Source: Lycocorax pyrrhopterus obiensis (taxonomy: Eukaryota; Chordata; Aves; Passeriformes; Paradisaeidae). From it: a stretch of DNA of 64,000 nt. Position numbers and translations under genes: made by a program. Where the stretch lies: contig JACSVZ010000001.1 of assembly GCA_014706295.1 (NCBI GenBank), forward strand, positions 85,806,237 through 85,870,236, written 5' to 3'. This document shows positions 25,901 to 37,530 of the stretch, piece by piece (position 1 is the stretch's first letter; every line of letters starts with the position of its first letter). Below the pieces are notes generated by a model. It was not told the origin of the DNA. It ran no database searches and worked only from the letters and a program-made list of their open reading frames with translations.

Positions 25901-28900
25901 GATGAACTGTCCACTTGATGACTTTAGCCCTGGGTTACAGTAGTAATAGTAGCATCCCACTATTCTACTCTTTCTTTTGCAAGTCTGGAGGCTTGTTAAT
26001 GTCATCTGGAAAGGCTATTGTTACTCAGGCATATTCCTCCACCTTGACTTTTTTCTAATTCTCTATAGCAATGCTGGAGCTAATTCTTTTTTTGAAAGTG
26101 TGATAAGTTACTTAAAGCAATCGGTGACTAACGAACGAAAAGATGCCCCATGTATCCGAAAACAGAGAGAATGAAAGTCAGTCACAAACTCTTCTGTGCC
26201 TCTGCTTTTGATTTCACAGCAAGGCTGGCTGAGAGAGATTGTTGCACTTCACCTCAGCTTTTGTATGGATTTCTGTTAAAGAAACACTATCGAGCAAGCA
26301 AAATATAACTGCCTACATGACTGAGCACAGATTGATGCGTCTGTACATGAAGCATATTGAAGACATGCACATCAAGACAAATGTGACTTTGTTTAGGTGT
26401 TGTAAAGATGTTCATGGAGAGAACATTGCTAAAAAAATCCTTAATGCATTGGGATATTTGCAAAGGATAATGCCTGTATGAGGAATAAAATCTCTTGATT
26501 AGGATGGCCAGCCACTATCTGGATCAGCTGCAGAAAAGCCAGGGTGGTGATGAGAGTATTTGTTTTAATGGTATCTCCAGCAGCATTGGACAGGACTCCT
26601 CAAAATATTGTTCTGCTGAATTCCTACATCCAGCTGCCCTGAAGTCCTGTGTGTTCATTTCATCACAAACTGCTTCCATTGCTGTCAATTATTTTGAACT
26701 ATCCGCCGCCAGCTCCTAACGATCTTAATGATGCCCAAAAGACTATTCTGCATTATGATTTCTGCACGTTTTGAAGTTCCTACTGAGTATTTACAAGAAT
26801 CCTGCCAATGTACAGGTTGGTTAACTAGGGAGTAGGAACACTCTCTGGGATGGCAGTTTCTTCAGCTGGTATATGAATCAATGCAATGGAGAGAAACTGG
26901 TTAACACGCAGACATGAGCTTCCAAGGGGATTTGTTATTACTGTCTGTAGTAACTGAGGGCTCCTGTAACAGCTACTCACTTCCTTAGTGAAGACAGTGG
27001 CTAAAGGCTCAGTCCACCACCCTGTATGAAGTTGGTCCAGCGTTCAAACTGCTTGTTGTGACATCAGTGAGACAATTAACTGTTTTTATGCACAGGCACA
27101 GCCTGCATACATGGCTACGTCACAATTATAACTATAAGAAAAATTTGAATCCCATACTTACCTCCCGTTTATAACTTATGTTCTACATCTCTTTTCTCAC
27201 CAAGAGAGATGGCCAGGAGTACTATACATGAAAATGTTCACTGAAAAATGACAACATGCCCAAAGTATTTACAAACCCTAGAAATGTAAGAAATTGTTTC
27301 TCCTGCTTTGCTCTTATTGTATTTGTCTTAAATGCTGATCTAGGACTAGTGAAATTCTGTCAGAAAGAGAGACAGAGACTTCAAGGGAACCTGGAATGTA
27401 TCCATAATGATTTACTGTAAGGCTTGTATTCACACTTTATTTTGGCCACAATAATAAGATAAGCAAATTCTGGAGCTGGTCCAGGCTAAATACATAGTCA
27501 GCAACAGGCCATTAAGATCTGGTTTATTTGTGCTTTAGATAAAGAGACCGGACCTTCAAACTAAATCAGAAGGCTTTAGCTTCAGAGAAACTCCAGTTAT
27601 GTGCACATAAGCAGATGTTTATATCTAGAGTCAATATTTAAGGAACTGGCATCTGCTCCTAACTCAGCACACATTCGTTGTTCCACTCACAGGGATATTA
27701 TGCAGAATTCACTTCTGCACATCTAAAGTAAAGCTGATTCCATTTTCTTGCTCTCTGGCACACTGGAGGTAAATGCACTGTAAGCTGGCAGGTCTTAGGG
27801 TCTGCAGGTGCAAATAGACATGCTGAACATCGCACAAAACTTCAGCAGACTTCTTGTCCATGATGGGACTGCTTCTCAGTAAAGGGGCATTTTGCTGCTA
27901 GTCCTTTCTGAACACCCCAAATTACTAGGCACTTGGTAAAGACACTTTTTGGTGTCTTCACTGTTTTTGTTTTCATCTGGTTATCCACTGAGATTTCTAA
28001 AATATTCCATGTTCTTCTGGCTCTCTAGAAGTGGAAATAACACGTGAAGATTTGAAAAGGTCATTCCAAAAATGGGTATTAATCTGTGTTTGGGTAGGTT
28101 TTTTGTTTAATTTGATTCCGACATGCAAGACCTGAAGACACTTTAATATCAAAGTAAGCTCTGCTACAATGAAAGAGCTTATATTCAGTATGGGGATTCA
28201 CTGGTTTTTTTTAATCCTGGTGTCCAAATAATTTTTCTGTTCTTTTACTTGATAGTCTAGGTCTCTATTTTGAATATGAAGTTTGTGTTGTTCACCTTTT
28301 AGAATTATGTTCTGCTACGTTAAAAGCAAAACTGGTTTTCATGCTTCATTTTTCCAAACAATTGCTCCCACAGGCATTAACTCTGGCAGAGCAGTACTAA
28401 GGCAGCCAAAGTACTCTGGATAATTCATGCATGGACTGAGACAGACTTAGCACATTGTGCTGCATGCACAATCCTGATATTATGGAGCAAAATGAACGCC
28501 TGTGTGAGGCTACTAAACATGGGTTTCTCTCATGGAACCTGACTGCATTATTCTTTGTGTTGCAGGATTCAAGTTGAATGAGAAAGGGAGGGTTTATGTA
28601 ACCTGTTAGTCAATGCAACTGACATAACAACTTGGATGTGTGGTTCTTCCGGAACATTAAGGCTCTCTGCATGCACATGGACAAATTGTCCCCTGCATGT
28701 CCCTTCTCTGAATCCAAGCAAGGCTCTGGCAGCCATCTTAGGGACACTGGAACGTGGTGCGGTAGTCATCCCTGGAAATCACACCACTCACTCTGATACC
28801 TATCTCTCCTGGTCACATTCACAGACAGGTTCATGCACTCTGAGGAGATCAAAGGTGACTAAATGTGGCAGCTCTATCTATGCTTTCTACACTGGTCACT

Positions 28901-30048
28901 ACAACCTTCTCCTTTAGCCAGGAGGGAGAGGTTGGCATTTGTAGTTAGTGTCCAATTCCTTCAACATATCGTAGAGGTCTAGCACAAAAAACAGCCAGCT
29001 CTCTTGACTTAGATGACCAGCAAGTATGAGATTGCTTCATGTTAGAAGTCTTTAGGTGCTTAAATGGACCTCACATGTCATGAAAGTCTCCCACTTGCAG
29101 TGGCTGAAGTCAATGTAAAACTATAACCTATCAAAATTAAAGACTAATGTTTACATTGTAGAAACACAGAATTCTGATTTCTACCTAAGCATCTAAACCA
29201 GACAGCTCCCTCAAAGTTTAAAAAAACCTTAAACTATATTTGCAAGCATTCTTTTCACTCTTTTGAAGCCCCTCTGTACACAGTACAAAATGACAACCCA
29301 AGCAGTGCACTATACTATAAACAGCCCTGCCCTACATACAGCAACTCACTTCCAAACGGGAAGGAACAGAACTCTAAATTCGCTACATTAAAGCCTATGT
29401 TGCTTTACAGCCCTCCTTGATTAGATGATCAAAACTCACTTTAACACTGCTCACGGAACAGCCTCACTCCTTTCACATGTATCATTCATAGCTGGCACAG
29501 ATACTCAGCATCCCAGTTCTTCCTGGGGCTGTGATGCAGCCTTTGGCATCAAGGATCATAGTTTGCTGTCTGAAGAAAATAATAATAAAGACAAAACAAG
29601 TTTTCTTGGGACTTAATGTGAGCTTGGCCTGAGCACAAAGATCATGGTTTTTCCTCATGGAGCCTGAATTCAGGCTTAAGTAGAGATTTCAGGTGCTACC
29701 TACCATACTACGCCAGGGTAGTATGGACTATTAACTATTATTATAGTTCTATCTTACTAGAAGATGATAATACACATAGTAGAGTAGAATTATAAAGAAG
29801 AATTGTATGGAATTATAATGAGAAAATAAACAGGAATAAAAGGGTATTCAATAAGCATAATGAGACAATAACTGATGTAGTACTTATTGTAAAAGGATTA
29901 CTGGAGGAACTTCAACATTTTAGATATCTGTTTTAAGTTGTTGCCTTTTACCTCATCATTTTAGGATGCTTTATTTAAATGCCCTGCTTAAATTACTAAC
30001 CACGCTAAACTGTAGGTATTATAAGCATATAAGCATTATAAGCTATGC
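22961..30048. other. Long AT-rich non-coding stretch
   Basis: No gene or mobile element is recognised across about 7 kb, apart from an A15 run at 24081-24095 and the small hairpin at 29703. Conserved regulatory elements could be hidden here but cannot be seen without alignment. Confidence 0.5.
29703..29726. repeat. 9-bp perfect hairpin with 6-base loop
   Basis: CCATACTAC and GTAGTATGG flank the loop GCCAGG. No U run follows, and no gene is nearby. Confidence 0.8.
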
Positions 30049-30122
30049 AAAATAAAAACCAAACAAAAACAACATCAAACCAAAAACCAACAAACCTTCC
30101 ACCCCTGCAAAAAAATCCCAAC

Positions 30123-30158
<36 letters not shown>

Positions 30159-30188
30159 ACCTCCAAAACCAAACCCAATATTTCCATT
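30049..30188. repeat. A/C-rich, nearly G-free tract with A34 run
   Basis: Only one G occurs in 140 bases on the + strand. The middle is a run of 34 A (30124-30157), flanked by AAACAAAAAC- and CCAACC-type sequence. The reverse strand is correspondingly T/G-rich. It could be a decayed A-rich retroposon tail or slippage product; no source element is visible. Confidence 0.9.
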
Positions 30189-31247
30189 GAGGTCTGATCT
30201 CACTGATGAATTTTAACAAAGGTACCTAAACTGTTAGTGAATAAATAAGTAAATAAATGGTTATGGGATAAAAGTGTGATGAAGGAAGTCCATGTCCATC
30301 TGGCCACACTGTTGTTTCAGTGACGCCACCAGCACAGGTGCAGAATGTCAGGGAATGGCTGTAAGGACATATTTGTACATACTTTGTTTGCTGTGTCACA
30401 ATCTCTGCTTTTGTGGTGTCACCAAGAGTGTCCTCTGTCACTGATCGTATATTCAGGGCAACCCCTTGGTCACTGCCAAGAGTTCAGTGGCCCTTGAGGT
30501 GTTTTACCTGATTCTTCACATAACTGACCTGGAGGCACACAAGCGGCTCCTTGCACCCAGAGTGATGATCTCCCCTGCTCCCAGCTGTGACTCTTCTTTG
30601 TGTGCCAGATCTTGTTATTGAAAAAGCGGATCTTAATGGAAATGGCTGGATTGCAAACTTTCTGCTGGAGTGCATCCACAGAGCAGACTGGGTAGAAATG
30701 GTTTGCAAAGTACAGATGGAAAATAAGCATTTTAATTAATGCTAACTTTTGTGTACTTGGAGGACTCTCATGCTGTACGTGTGATTCTATCCCATTTGGT
30801 CATGCAGAAGCTAATTCAGATTAATTCAGTAATTTTGCCAAAGAGAATTCATAGCTGCCTCTTTTCACCCTGGTACTTTCTTGCAATTACTGTTGTTTGA
30901 CAGCTGTTGTTCTCATGCAAATTTGACAATGTGGTGCACGAGTATCTGTGAGGTGATAATAGCTGGGCAGATCACGCTTAAACAACACAAATAAGAGCAG
31001 ATGATACCATCTTATTTCTGAGCTGCAACATGATTGAAAGCATTTGCTTACTGAAATTTGATTTCAGCACCGTAAACTACATTCTTACTACAGTATATCA
31101 CTGCTTCTAAACTATAAGTAGAACACAATTAAGGCTGCTGATTGCAAATCAACTTTTTATTTCAAGAAATAATAAAATATTACCACTAAAAATGATTTGC
31201 AGTAAATAAGAGCATTAATTTTTTAACAGCTTAGTGCTGTGTTACCT
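30189..31247. other. Non-coding DNA
   Basis: A moderately GC-richer part lies at 30290-30620. No feature is recognised. Confidence 0.5.
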
Positions 31248-31668
31248 AGAATCATTCAGTCATTTAGGTTGGAAAAGACCTCTAAGATCATTGAGTCCAA
31301 CCATTAACCCAGCATTGCCAGGTCCACCACTAAGCCATGTCCCTAAGCACCACATTCCTACACCTCTTTTGAACACTTCCAGGGACAGTGATTCTACCAC
31401 TTCTCTGGACACCCTATCTCAATACTAGAAAACCCTTTCCTAATGTCCTATCTAAAACTCCTCTGGTAACACTTGAGGCCATTTCTTCTCATTCTCTTGC
31501 TTGTTACCTAGAAGAAGAGGCTGACCCCCAGCTGGCTGCAGCCTCCTTTCATGTAGCTTAGAGAGTGATAAGGTCCTGCTTGAGCCTATTTTTCTCCAGG
31601 CTAAACACCTCCAGCTCCCCCAGCCACTCCTCATATGACTCATGCTCCAGATCCTTCCCCAGTCTGGT
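31248..31668 (-). mobile_element. CR1 LINE 3' fragment, reverse orientation
   Basis: The + strand shows the reverse complement of CR1: TTAGGTTGGAAAAGACCTCT, ATCATTGAGTCCAACC, then CACTTCCAGGGACAGTGATT and CACCTCCAGCTCCCCCAGCC. About 420 bases are kept, 5'-truncated. It ends beside a CA/CG alternating tract. Confidence 0.9.
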
Positions 31669-31678
31669 CAGGTGTGTC

Positions 31679-31718
31679 CATGCACACACACACACACACA
31701 CGCGCACGTGCGCGTACA
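31679..31718. repeat. (CA)n joined to CpG-rich palindrome, alternating purine-pyrimidine tract
   Basis: Forty bases alternate strictly between pyrimidine and purine. The first half is (CA)n; the second contains the perfect 16-base palindrome ACGCGCACGTGCGCGT at 31700-31715, with an E-box-type CACGTG in its centre. Such a tract is a strong candidate for left-handed Z-DNA. Confidence 0.95.
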
Positions 31719-34700
31719 AAGTTTACTTTCTTTTATGTTGCACTTCTCTAACGTGTAGACTGAGAGAGTGCCTTGGATCTTTATTTCGTAAGCAGCCAGG
31801 CATCTCTTTCCCAAACAGCTGCTGAATAACCTGTCCCTGTTAGCAAAGTCCTGGCTTCCCTTGTCACCCCGTGACTCTTGGTTCTCTTTCTGAGCTGAAC
31901 TGGCATTATCAGCTAGGTGAACTAGCATAGCTGGCACGGAATTAGCAATTCTTGGTATTTCTGAGTGTTCAACTACACTTTGTGGGGTAATTACTTTTAG
32001 AAACGCCAGTTCAGCACAGCCAGCAACAAGCAGAAAAAGAGATGCAGATTTTCCCAGCAGGGACAGCTGGGGCTGCTGATTAAGGATGGATGAATCTGTT
32101 TGGGAAAACAAATCTGCCCAAGCCAAAATTCTGCAAAACTTCTATATTAATTCCTGTGTTTGTCAAAATGTTTGTCTCCCTTCCAGGCAGAGGCCTAGAA
32201 TTTTTTTTGCTTGTTTGTTTTGATTGTTCCTTTGCTGTTGCCACCATACAGTTTTCTTCCAAGAACTATAGTCTGGTGACTGAAAAATGTTAAATTATTT
32301 GTCTGGTCACATCCATGCAGATATTCTAATAGTGCATGATAGCATCTTTGGCAACCCCATACAGCATCTCTCATAAGCAGCAGTAAATGTCATGGCACAG
32401 AGAACAATGGTGTGCAGCCAATCAGCAGGGAGATTTAGAAACTGCCAACAGCCTACATTGTTTTCGGTTGCATATCTTTATCAAGGATGCTATTAGTGCC
32501 TTTTGTCTTAGAAAAAATACGGTTGTATATTAAGATTCTGAAACCAGAAGACTGCCCAGATGACTGTGAGGGAAACAAAAAAAAGCCACAACCAACCAAC
32601 CCTCCAAACTCCGTAGGAGTTAATGAAAACTATCTTAGTAGAGATGATAGGGGTAATTACTTCTTGGATCAATCATATGAAAATATTTGGTGCTTATTCA
32701 TGAAAATCTGGCTATACCTCACTCACCATCATGATCAATATTTGGAAATTCATGTTCCATCCCTCATGCAGATTCCTCACTAGCATGGGACAGATATGTT
32801 AATGTATATATTGATTTCTGGTAATACTCCCCACTAGCCTCACAACTTATGAAGCACTTTTGTATCACAGTGGATGTAAAAGGTGATTACAGAGCAGAAT
32901 GAAAACAGTGAGTACAAGCCAAGCAAGACAAAATACTATTTCATTACCTGAATGGAACAGTTTGGAAGAAATATCTCGTGTAGCTATATTTATAGTGTTG
33001 ACATTAAATAAAGACAGTAAAATGTTTATATGGTATTGCCTCTGATTCAGGGGTGCTTAATAAGCAGTTACCATCACAAAATACTTTTAGTCAACGAGCT
33101 TCTCTGTCATCTGGGGTTTCCCATCAACTTTGACAGATAACTATTGCTCAGAGCCCATGTAACTTTTTGGAGGGTTTGTTTCTTTTTTTAGGGACTATGT
33201 AGTCTAGACAGATTGCATGCACTGGTGAAATGGATTCTGGAGGTCTCATCAGAAGCTAGTGCCTTCAGAAATTATATCTAGAAGATGCAAAGCAAAAACA
33301 CATCTTAGTGTGCAGGATTATGCTGAATCAGAGCCCTGAGTGAAGGAAGCACTTCAAATGCCCACCTTAAGGTAGAATCAGAATTCTTTATGTGGAAAGA
33401 ATAGTAACCAGCTGCTAACACAGCATTTCCCACAAAGACAGGAGATCTCTCTGCTGGTTTTATAACACTATCCTCTCTGCCTCCAGGTTATCAGTGACTT
33501 AGATTAGTACCTTTCTTCTCAGCCTTTGCTATGCCTCCCATTTCCCAATGAATTTCCTACATAGCAAGTATCATTGCCCATCTGCCTTCATGCTGATAGA
33601 GGCAAAGCCACTGCTGATTTCTTTAATAACTAAACCCTGTGGTAGAAGTCTTGCCTGAATGGATTCATATATAAATTGTTGTGGTTGAGAGCAGCGCAAA
33701 AACTTGGGCTGTTCTTGCAGACTGGAGCGAAAATGAATCTGACTCAACTAGATATCACAAAGAGACAGAATTAATAAACTTTTATTTCTGATATAAAAAA
33801 AAGGTATGTTCTAAACCCAAAGCAAACCAAAACAAAACCTAAACAAACAACTGGAAATGCTGCAGAAATTGAAGCCAGGCCTGCAGGACTTGGATGGAGA
33901 GAAGAATGAGAACTTGTCACTAGGGGGCAACGTGGTATCAGATGAGGGGTTGGATGCTCCCCTGGGCGACAGTGAAATGTGGGGACGAGGACATGCCACC
34001 ACAGGGAAGAGAGACTTAAAAATAACAAGGCAGCCTGGTGAAGCAAAGCAGAATGACAAATTGGGTTTTACTGTCCTCAGTCATCAAACTGACCTTGTGG
34101 CTCAGCCAGAGAAAGGAGAGGAGTTGAAGAGGAACATGTAGCTGCTGTGACTTGATAATCAATGCCAACTATAAAAGTCAGACCCAAGCTTTTCCTGAAT
34201 GAAGGAGATGTGATGGAATCATATCCATAATCAAGGTGCAGAAGGGGGAGCAGGGGATGAGAGGGAAATAAATATAATATATTGGCTGTCTGGGTTTCAA
34301 AGAATCCTCTGGAATTGCTATATCTGTAGCTTAAATCAGAAATGCTGTTAATGTCTCACAAAACAACTCTAGAAGCTCTCAGTCCATAAATTTTGGATTG
34401 ATTCAAATCTCTGTCTCTCAAATACACACTGAAAAGCTACCCCTTAAATCACTCCATGTCTGTCTAAGAGTGACAGAAAGAAGGGGAGAAACTGCATTTC
34501 AGCAACTTCTGATATATGTTTGCTTAATTGAAACCAATATTAAGCTCCTGAATTGGTGAAATAAAACTGTTTTAAAACCTCTATAAACAAGATTTCAAAT
34601 TTGAATCCCATATTTGATCAACTTTGATTAGAGAATAAAAGTAAGTAGAATAGATGAAAGATTAATCTGGGATAACAGACTGCTGAGGGTTAGGCTCAAA

Positions 34701-36109
34701 ACAGCATTTAAAAGCTTCCATACAGAGGCTGTTATTTTTAATCCATCCAGAATGTGAACACATTGGCCTAAGCTGCTTAGTGCTCACAGATGGATCCTTG
34801 GCCCTACAGCAAAATAACCAAAATGACCTGGTGTCTCCACACAGAGCAGATTGGCCAGATCTACAGCACGGAGCATCATTCTTCTTTGGGGCCCAGGGGA
34901 CCTCAAGACAAAATAGTTAATTGGTGCCTGAAGTTGTTTATGAAACACTATGAGGATTATGTTGCAGCCTGCCAGAAGTGTGTTTTTGCAAATTTGTGTG
35001 GTACAGTTGTGTCCATCTGTGTGTCCATGTGCTGTGGATGTAAAGAGCAGACCCATTCTGCCCTCTCATCTCCCAGACCCTGCCCAAGACTTCTCCCAGC
35101 TGCACCACATAGGAGCTGCCTCTGGCGCTCATCTTTGTGCTTTCACTGAGCTGATTTAATTTGCTAGGTTTGCAGAATACACACACTTTTAGAGTATAAA
35201 TTTTCTGTCACTTCAGAAAAAATCCCATGGTGAAGACCGCTGAGCACCAGCTCTGTCATAAGCAAACCAGTAGCAGCTGATAGAAACAGGATAAACCATT
35301 CTCTGCCATGGGGAGACATTGCACAGTCTCAGATGTATCATTGAATTGTGCTCTTATTCCACTTTTCATTAATAAATCACTGATGTGTAATCTATGTGCA
35401 CTGAGAAGATCTCAGTAATCACACCTCTCCAGCCATGAAAGCTAATCACAGGTTTTGATATTCAGAATTTGAAAAAAACTGTCAGTATTTTTTGGGTATT
35501 CTTACTTGCTTCTCATCCCAAGTAATAATAATCTCTAAAAGTTCAAGTTTGGGAAAAGAAAATCTGCAGCAAAGATCCTGGAGAGCTTTTTAAGCTCCTG
35601 CTTTCCCAGCGAAAGCGATGAATTTAGACAAATATGCATAGTAAAGCTAAATTCAAAATAGTTGAACATTGCTGGAAATAGGATCTAAAATAAGAATGAG
35701 GTGTTCTGTAATAAAAACAATAATTTGGGCTGAAGTGAATAACTAATTGCCATTTCTGAAATGACCTTTATTGTCTTGTTTACTACACTGTGAACCGAGA
35801 ATAATTCCACTGTATTTTACTGTGCTAGTTATACAACTGAATCAGAATTTGAACTTCTGCTTTATTGCTGGATATGAAGAGCAATGAGTTGAAACAGCCA
35901 TATGAATCTTTCTGAAAGAACAAAATTGTTTCATTTGGGAGGCCATTCTGAAGCCAATAAAGCTGTGGTAGGAACTAATTTTCTCCGTATGCTACATGGG
36001 ACAAAATTGTTCTTACTAGTGAGCATGTGTTTACAGCCCTTGCACAATGGGATTAAACTGTTTTCTGGGATCCAGGTCACGGTCATTTGCTAATATAAAC
36101 AGAATCCAT
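31719..36109. other. Non-coding DNA
   Basis: No gene is recognised. The part at 33850-34140 is purine-rich on the + strand and open in several frames; 34790-35150 is also open on both strands. Neither shows a domain or splice pattern. Confidence 0.5.
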
Positions 36110-36935
36110 CACAGAATCATAGAATGCCAGGTTGGAAGAGGACATGAAGAATTATCTAGTCCAACCTTCCTTGGCAAAAACAAAAAGTCTGGACAAGATG
36201 GCCCACCACTCTGCCCAACTAAATCTTCAAAGTGTCCGACATTGGGGAATACACCACTTGCCTAGGAAGATTATTCCAACGGCTGATTTTTCTCACTGTG
36301 AAAAATGTTCCTCTTGTGTAAACCAGAATCTCCCCAGGAGTAACTTGTACCTCTCATCTTTTCCATGGCACTCCTTGTAAGAGGAAACCTTTGTAGCCAG
36401 CCTTTTTATTCTGGATCATGGTGACAAGGTCTCCCTTAAGTCTTGTTTTCTCAAGGCTGAACAAAGCAGTTCTCTCAGCCTTTCCTCACATGGCAGAGTT
36501 TTCAGTCCTTTGATCATCATTTTGACTCTTCTCTGGACCCTCTCCAGCCTGTTCACACTTTTTTTTGTATAGAGGGGACAAAAACTAAATTCCAGGTGTG
36601 GTCTGGCAAGCACTGAGCAGAGTGGTGTAATGATTTATCTCTGCTATTGAAGTACTCTTTGATGCAACCCAGGATCCTGTTGGCTTTCTTAGCTGTGGCA
36701 GCACCCTGTTCACTCAGATTGAGCTCCTGTCCACCAGAAGCTCCTGGTCCCTTTCCACAGAGCTTCTCCCCCTCCAGGTATATGTCCCAGCCTTACTGCA
36801 TTCCTGCATTATGCTTTCCCAGGTGCAAGATCTTCTACTTGTTGACATATGCTTGTCATTAGTCCACTCTTCCAGCCTATCCAGCTTTTCTTGCAGGGTA
36901 ACTGTTCCTTCTGAAGTCCTCCCTTCTCCACAACC
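36110..36935 (-). mobile_element. Longest CR1 LINE fragment in the window, reverse orientation, with ORF2 remnant
   Basis: The + strand begins with ACAGAATCATAGAATGCCAG, the reversed CR1 tail, and continues for about 825 bases through the 3' region into ORF2. On the - strand at 36416-36613 a frame still reads SVNRLERVQRRVKMMIKGLK, typical of the end of the CR1 reverse-transcriptase polyprotein. Upstream of that, blocks such as CCCAGGATCCTGTTGGCTTT and CCCAGGTGCAAGATCTTCTA fit CR1 as well. The frame is interrupted, so the copy is dead. The boundary near 36935 is approximate. Confidence 0.9.
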
Positions 36936-37289
36936 ATAATTATGTTTGTAATTATAGATGGAGCTATATTTTTTAGTTGCACATAACCAAAACCATGACT
37001 TATCATAATTTGTAAACTGTTAAAGGCAGGATAAGTCACTAACATTATTTTAGTCACATTGTTTGAGACCAAAGTTCTCCCTGTGCAGTTAACTCTCCTT
37101 CATAGCAGCAGAGAGCCAAGGGAAGGTTGCACAAACTGGGCAAATATAAATTCTACTTGCTCCTGTTGCTCTACCAGACATTAAACTTTTACAGGAATTA
37201 TATGAACCAGACATGGTTTTTATGTATTTAAGTAACACTCAATTGATTTCATTCCTCTGTGCTTGTCTGTTCATCCTTTGAATCCATGC

Positions 37290-37530
37290 AGACTTTTCTT
37301 GCAGATATATCTTCTGACAAGGAGTTCCACATCTTCCTTCTGTGTTTTGTGGAAAACCACCTTTGTTTGCTTTTAACTTCTCTTTCATCTGATGCCACCT
37401 ACTTCATGTGCTAGAAAAGACAATAAATCATCAAACCCTATTCATCTTCTTCATGTAAGAGTCTTCTACGCACCCACAGATTATATCCTCCACAATTGTC
37501 TATTCTCCCTCAATGAAGAGTTTAGTTAGT
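37290..37530 (-). mobile_element. Ancient CR1/L3-like LINE relic, reverse orientation
   Basis: The blocks GACAAGGAGTTCCACATCTT, CCTTTGTTTGCTTTTAACTT and TTCATGTGCTAGAAAAGACA followed by CTATTCATCTTCTTCATG match in order the old CR1-type repeat shared by birds and reptiles, as I recall its consensus. The similarity is low and no ends can be defined. Confidence 0.5.

Noticed and set aside
30005..30187. 60-residue - strand frame with a polyphenylalanine run
   Set aside because: Translation of the A34 tract read in reverse.
31668..32126. 152-residue - strand open frame
   Set aside because: It begins with TTG, not ATG, and its end is the translated CA/CG repeat.
33857..34141. 94-residue hydrophilic + strand frame starting with ATG
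   Set aside because: The region is open in several frames on both strands and shows no domain; purine-rich composition explains it.
34790..35149. 119-residue + strand frame with several cysteines
   Set aside because: Cysteine spacing fits no domain I know, and the opposite strand is equally open.
36416..36613. 65-residue - strand frame with RLERVQRR
   Set aside because: Not an independent gene; it is the remnant of CR1 ORF2.
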